Assembly (NCBI GenBank): GCA_045542735.1
Contig: JAZQLQ010000010.1
Coordinates: forward strand, 1 to 35,669
Origin: UBA2882 sp045542735
GTDB lineage: Bacteria > Bacillota > Clostridia > Lachnospirales > Lachnospiraceae
Direction: 5' to 3'
DNA: 35,669 nt
The first letter of the stretch is position 1; each line of letters starts with the position of its first letter. The position numbers and the translations under genes are program-made. The notes under the pieces are model-generated. The model searched no databases. It saw nothing but the letters and a program-made list of their open reading frames with translations, and was not told the DNA's origin. Positions 32,573-35,669 of this stretch are shown in pieces.

Positions 32573-32771
32573 TAAATATGTAGAAGATTTAAAAGCAAAA
32601 TCAGCTGCAGAATTAGCAGATGAATTAGTAGCTGCTAAGAAAGAACTTTTCAATTTGAGATTCCAAAATGCAACAAACCAGTTAGACAATACCAGCAGAA
32701 TCAAAGAAGTTCGTAAGAACATCGCTAGAATTCAGACTGTTATGACTCAGAAAACTAAAGTTGCAGAATAA
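32562..32771 (+). CDS. rpmC: 50S ribosomal protein L29
   Basis: Large-subunit protein uL29, 69 residues, two long helices (AAELADELVAAKKELFNLRF, then NQLDNTSRIKEVRKNIARIQ). The ATG at 32562 follows ggaaggcgg inside rplP; an in-frame GTG at 32553 is less well placed. Confidence 0.98.
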   Translation: MKNNKYVEDLKAKSAAELADELVAAKKELFNLRFQNATNQLDNTSRIKEVRKNIARIQTVMTQKTKVAE

Positions 32772-32796
32772 TTCTCGACAGGAAGGAGAATAGATC

Positions 32797-33054
32797 GTGG
32801 AAGAAAGAAATTTAAGAAAAACACGTACCGGTAAGGTCGTAAGCAATAAGATGCAGAAAACAATCGTTGTTGCTGTAGAAGACCATGTAAAACATCCTCT
32901 CTACGGTAAAATCGTAAAAAGAACTTACAAATTAAAAGCTCATGACGAAAACAATGATTGCAACATCGGCGATACCGTAAAAGTAATGGAGACAAGACCG
33001 TTATCCAAAGATAAGAGATGGAGACTTGTCGAAATCGTAGAAAGAGCTAAATAA
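32797..33054 (+). CDS. rpsQ: 30S ribosomal protein S17
   Basis: Small-subunit protein uS17, 85 residues. RKTRTGKVVSNKMQKTIVVA and the HPLYGKIVKRTYKLKAHDEN motif are standard. The start is GTG at 32797, eight bases after ggaaggag. Confidence 0.99.
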   Translation: MEERNLRKTRTGKVVSNKMQKTIVVAVEDHVKHPLYGKIVKRTYKLKAHDENNDCNIGDTVKVMETRPLSKDKRWRLVEIVERAK

Positions 33055-33077
33055 GCATTTAGGAAGGAGAATTTGGC

Positions 33078-33446
33078 ATGATTCAACAGGAAAGCAGACT
33101 GAAAGTTGCTGATAACACAGGCGCAAAAGAATTACTTTGCATCCGTGTTATGGGTGGATCAACAAGAAGATATGCCAGCATTGGTGATGTAATCGTTGCT
33201 ACTGTTAAAGATGCAACACCAGGCGGCGTTGTAAAAAAAGGCGATGTAGTTAAAGCTGTCGTAGTTCGTTCCGTAAAAGGCGCACGTCGTAAAGACGGTT
33301 CTTATATCAAGTTTGACGAGAATGCTGCTGTTATTATCAAAGACGACAAAACCCCCAGAGGAACTCGTATTTTTGGACCAGTAGCAAGAGAGCTTCGTGA
33401 TAAACAGTTTATGAAAATTGTTTCCTTAGCTCCCGAAGTATTATAG
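33078..33446 (+). CDS. rplN: 50S ribosomal protein L14
   Basis: Large-subunit protein uL14, 122 residues, the exact usual length. MIQQESRLKVADNTGAKELL opens the protein and VARELRDKQFMKIVSLAPEV closes it. The ribosome binding site is aggaaggag. Confidence 0.99.
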   Translation: MIQQESRLKVADNTGAKELLCIRVMGGSTRRYASIGDVIVATVKDATPGGVVKKGDVVKAVVVRSVKGARRKDGSYIKFDENAAVIIKDDKTPRGTRIFGPVARELRDKQFMKIVSLAPEVL

Positions 33447-33456
33447 GAGGTGCCAT

Positions 33457-33765
33457 ATGTTAAAGATTAAAAAAGGCGACACCGTTAAAGTAATCGCTGG
33501 TAAAAACAAAGATAAAGAAGGTAAAGTTATTTCCGTAGACCCTAAAAACAACAAAGTTGTTGTTGAAGGTGTTAACATGGTAACAAAACACTTAAAACCT
33601 TCCGTTGCTAACCAGAACGGTGGCAGAATTGAAATGGAAGCACCTATCGATGCGTCTAACGTAATGCTCGTTGTAAACGGCAAAGCTACAAGAGTTGGCT
33701 TCAAAGTAGAAGACGGCAAAAAAGTACGTTATGCAAAATCCACAGGTGAGGTAATCGATAAATAA
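33457..33765 (+). CDS. rplX: 50S ribosomal protein L24
   Basis: Large-subunit protein uL24, 102 residues, with the KOW motif GDTVKVIAGKNKDKEGKVIS. An early assembly initiator. It begins 10 bases after rplN with taggaggtgc upstream. Confidence 0.99.
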   Translation: MLKIKKGDTVKVIAGKNKDKEGKVISVDPKNNKVVVEGVNMVTKHLKPSVANQNGGRIEMEAPIDASNVMLVVNGKATRVGFKVEDGKKVRYAKSTGEVIDK

Positions 33766-33782
33766 GAGAGGAGGACGAATCT

Positions 33783-34322
33783 GTGAGCAGACTTAAAGAT
33801 TTATACAAAGACGAGATCGTAGAAGCTATGATCAAAAAGTTTGGATATAAAAACATCATGGAAGTTCCGAAGCTTGATAAAATCGTTATCAACATGGGTG
33901 TTGGCGAAGCAAAAGACAACGCTAAAGCTTTGGAATCCGCAGTGAAAGACTTAGAGACAATCGCAGGTCAGAAAGTTATCACTACAAAAGCAAAAAAATC
34001 TATTGCTAACTTCAAATTAAGAGAAGGTCAGGCAATCGGATGTAAAGTAACATTACGTGGCGAGAAAATGTACGAGTTCTTAGATCGTTTAGTAAACCTT
34101 GCATTACCTCGTGTACGTGACTTTAGAGGTGTAAACCCCAACGCATTTGACGGCAGAGGTAACTATGCACTTGGTATCAAAGAGCAGATCATCTTCCCTG
34201 AAATCGAATACGATAAAGTAGACAAAGTAAGAGGTATGGATATCATCTTCGTAACTACTGCTAAATCAGACGAAGAAGCTCGTGAGTTATTGACATTATT
34301 CAACATGCCGTTTGCAAAATAA
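33783..34322 (+). CDS. rplE: 50S ribosomal protein L5
   Basis: Large-subunit protein uL5, 179 residues, binds 5S rRNA. Recognised by VPKLDKIVINMGVGEAKDNA, TKAKKSIANFKLREGQAIGC and FRGVNPNAFDGRGNYALGI. The start is GTG at 33783 behind gagaggagg. Confidence 0.99.
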   Translation: MSRLKDLYKDEIVEAMIKKFGYKNIMEVPKLDKIVINMGVGEAKDNAKALESAVKDLETIAGQKVITTKAKKSIANFKLREGQAIGCKVTLRGEKMYEFLDRLVNLALPRVRDFRGVNPNAFDGRGNYALGIKEQIIFPEIEYDKVDKVRGMDIIFVTTAKSDEEARELLTLFNMPFAK

Positions 34323-34338
34323 GAGGAGGTAAATTCAC

Positions 34339-34524
34339 ATGGCTAAGAAAGCAATGAAGATTAAACAGCAGCGTCCTGCTAAATTCTCCACAAGAGAATA
34401 TACTCGCTGCAGAATCTGTGGTCGTCCACATGCATACTTAAGAAAATATGGTATTTGTAGAGTTTGCTTCCGCGAGTTAGCATACAAAGGACAAATTCCA
34501 GGCGTTAAGAAAGCTAGCTGGTAA
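34339..34524 (+). CDS. rpsZ: 30S ribosomal protein S14, zinc-binding (type Z)
   Basis: Small-subunit protein uS14, 61 residues. Four cysteines (24, 27, 40, 43; CRICGRPHAYLRKYGICRVC) form the zinc ribbon of the short C+ form usual in Gram-positive bacteria. Encoded between rplE and rpsH as expected. A zinc-independent paralog may exist elsewhere in the genome. Site: agaggagg. Confidence 0.99.
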   Translation: MAKKAMKIKQQRPAKFSTREYTRCRICGRPHAYLRKYGICRVCFRELAYKGQIPGVKKASW

Positions 34525-34548
34525 AATAAGAAAAGGAGGCAACATACA

Positions 34549-34950
34549 ATGGCAATGAGTGATCCCATTGCAGATATGCTTACAAGAATTCGTAATGCAA
34601 ATACTGCAAAACATGATACAGTAGATGTACCTTCTTCCAAGATGAAACTTGCGATCGCAGACATCTTAGTTGATGAAGGATATATTACAAAATATGACAT
34701 TATCGAAGATGGTAACTTCAAAACAATCCGCATCACTTTAAAATACGGTGCAGACAAAAATGAAAAAATCATCTCCGGTATCAAGAGAATTTCCAAACCC
34801 GGTTTACGTGTATATGCCGGCAAAGAAGATCTTCCCAGAGTATTGGGCGGACTTGGTATTGCTATCATCTCTACAAACCAGGGTGTTGTAACTGACAAGA
34901 AAGCAAGAGAGCTCCAGGTTGGTGGCGAAGTTTTAGCTTTCGTTTGGTAA
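34549..34950 (+). CDS. rpsH: 30S ribosomal protein S8
   Basis: Small-subunit protein uS8, 133 residues. MSDPIADMLTRIRNANTAKH and the C-terminal GLGIAIISTNQGVVTDKKAR are canonical. In E. coli S8 represses the spc operon. The ATG at 34549 follows aaaggagg at nine bases; a second ATG at 34555 gives the alternative MSDP start. Confidence 0.99.
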   Translation: MAMSDPIADMLTRIRNANTAKHDTVDVPSSKMKLAIADILVDEGYITKYDIIEDGNFKTIRITLKYGADKNEKIISGIKRISKPGLRVYAGKEDLPRVLGGLGIAIISTNQGVVTDKKARELQVGGEVLAFVW

Positions 34951-34987
34951 GTATTAACAATTTTCAAAACATATAGGAGGTACGGGC

Positions 34988-35530
34988 ATGTCACGTATAG
35001 GAAGAATGCCAATCGCGGTTCCTGCAGGCGTAACTGTAGAAATTGCAGAAAATAATAAAGTGACTGTAAAAGGTCCCAAAGGTACACTTGAAAGAGTGTT
35101 ACCTGCTGAGATGGAAATCAAATTAGAAGGTGCTGAAGTTGTTGTAACAAGACCTAACGACTTAAAAAAAATGAAATCTTTACACGGTCTTACAAGAACT
35201 TTGATCAACAACATGGTTGTTGGTGTAACAGACGGTTACGAAAAGAAATTGGAAGTAAACGGTGTTGGTTACAGAGCATCTAAACAGGGTAAAACATTAA
35301 CATTAAACTTAGGATACTCTCATCCGGTTGAAATGACAGATCCCGAAGGCGTTGAGACAGTTCTCGAAGGACAGAACATCATCATCGTTAAAGGTATTGA
35401 CAAAGAAAAAGTTGGCCAATTCGCAGCTGAAATCAGAGATAAGAGAAGACCTGAACCTTACAAAGGAAAAGGTATCAAATATGCTGATGAAGTTATCAGA
35501 CGTAAAGTTGGTAAGACTGGTAAGAAATAG
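34988..35530 (+). CDS. rplF: 50S ribosomal protein L6
   Basis: Large-subunit protein uL6, 180 residues with two repeated domains. SRIGRMPIAVPAGVTVEIAE opens it; the C-terminal RRPEPYKGKGIKYADEVIRR is the conserved rRNA-binding segment. Site: taggaggtac. Confidence 0.99.
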   Translation: MSRIGRMPIAVPAGVTVEIAENNKVTVKGPKGTLERVLPAEMEIKLEGAEVVVTRPNDLKKMKSLHGLTRTLINNMVVGVTDGYEKKLEVNGVGYRASKQGKTLTLNLGYSHPVEMTDPEGVETVLEGQNIIIVKGIDKEKVGQFAAEIRDKRRPEPYKGKGIKYADEVIRRKVGKTGKK

Positions 35531-35547
35531 ATAAGGAGAGTGTAAAA

Positions 35548-35669
35548 ATGGTTAGTAAAGAATCAAGACAGACAATTCGCATGAAAAAACACTATAGATT
35601 GCGTAGTTCTTTGAGTGGTACACCTGAAAGACCGCGCCTTGCAGTGTTCAGAAGTAATAATCATATGTA
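35548..35669 (+). CDS. rplR: 50S ribosomal protein L18, 3' truncated by the window
   Basis: The first 40 codons of uL18, a 5S rRNA-binding protein. MVSKESRQTIRMKKHYRLRS and then LSGTPERPRLAVFRSNNHM match the family start. The site ataaggagag lies upstream. The frame is open at the window end; rpsE would be expected next. Confidence 0.97.
   Translation, partial: MVSKESRQTIRMKKHYRLRSSLSGTPERPRLAVFRSNNHM

Noticed and set aside
34335..35087. 250-codon open frame on the minus strand
   Set aside because: It lies opposite rpsZ, rpsH and rplF, which are certain genes; the translation shows no family motif.

Overview
The window looks like a chromosomal segment of a low-to-moderate GC Clostridia bacterium, most likely a Lachnospiraceae member. 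This rests on the strong AGGAGG-type ribosome binding sites, the zinc-ribbon S14 in the S10 operon, and gene families typical of that group (WYL regulator next to MmcQ/DUF3795, DUF3021 with LytTR, YtrA-type GntR with an ABC transporter, N/Q/Y-rich membrane proteins). The assignment is inferred from protein style; no rRNA gene is present. No insertion sequence, prophage, CRISPR array, tRNA or rRNA was seen.

Layout. (1) 1-3147: a tight four-gene operon encoding a WYL regulator (5' end cut by the window), a MmcQ/YjbR-DUF3795 fusion, a spore-photoproduct-lyase-like radical SAM protein and a GyrI-like protein, closed by a terminator. (2) 3179-6182: a small membrane protein and an AraC regulator with its own terminator, then a PEBP-fold lipoprotein overlapping a four-helix membrane protein. 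(3) 6217-9363: serine/threonine symporter sstT, led by a 15-bp 5' hairpin, then a chemoreceptor, then a terminator. (4) 9363-14618: an ABC exporter, a LytTR regulator with its DUF3021 partner, a membrane-anchored protein with a toxin-nuclease-like domain, and a MATE exporter. (5) 14633-16191: a Bax-inhibitor-1 protein facing the manganese exporter mntP. (6) 16253-20229: an FMN hydroxy-acid oxidase with a Cys cluster, a YbaK-type deacylase, an LCP cell-wall ligase and an amidase lipoprotein. (7) 20240-23820: an ytr-like GntR/ABC operon with a clear YtrA-type operator. (8) 23825-25170 on the minus strand: a DUF2752 protein and a methyltransferase. (9) 25230-27521: a DUF4190 protein and the proline symporter putP. 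(10) 27503 to the end: the S10-spc ribosomal protein operon, rpsJ to rplR (cut by the window), in canonical order.

The most interesting signals are two structured RNA regions in the S10 operon (a 5' leader with mutually exclusive hairpins around the rpsJ ribosome binding site, and a second structured spacer between rpsJ and rplC), the LytTR/DUF3021/ABC cluster next to a protein with a polymorphic-toxin-like domain, and the first operon, whose four families each have links to DNA damage or DNA-targeting drugs.
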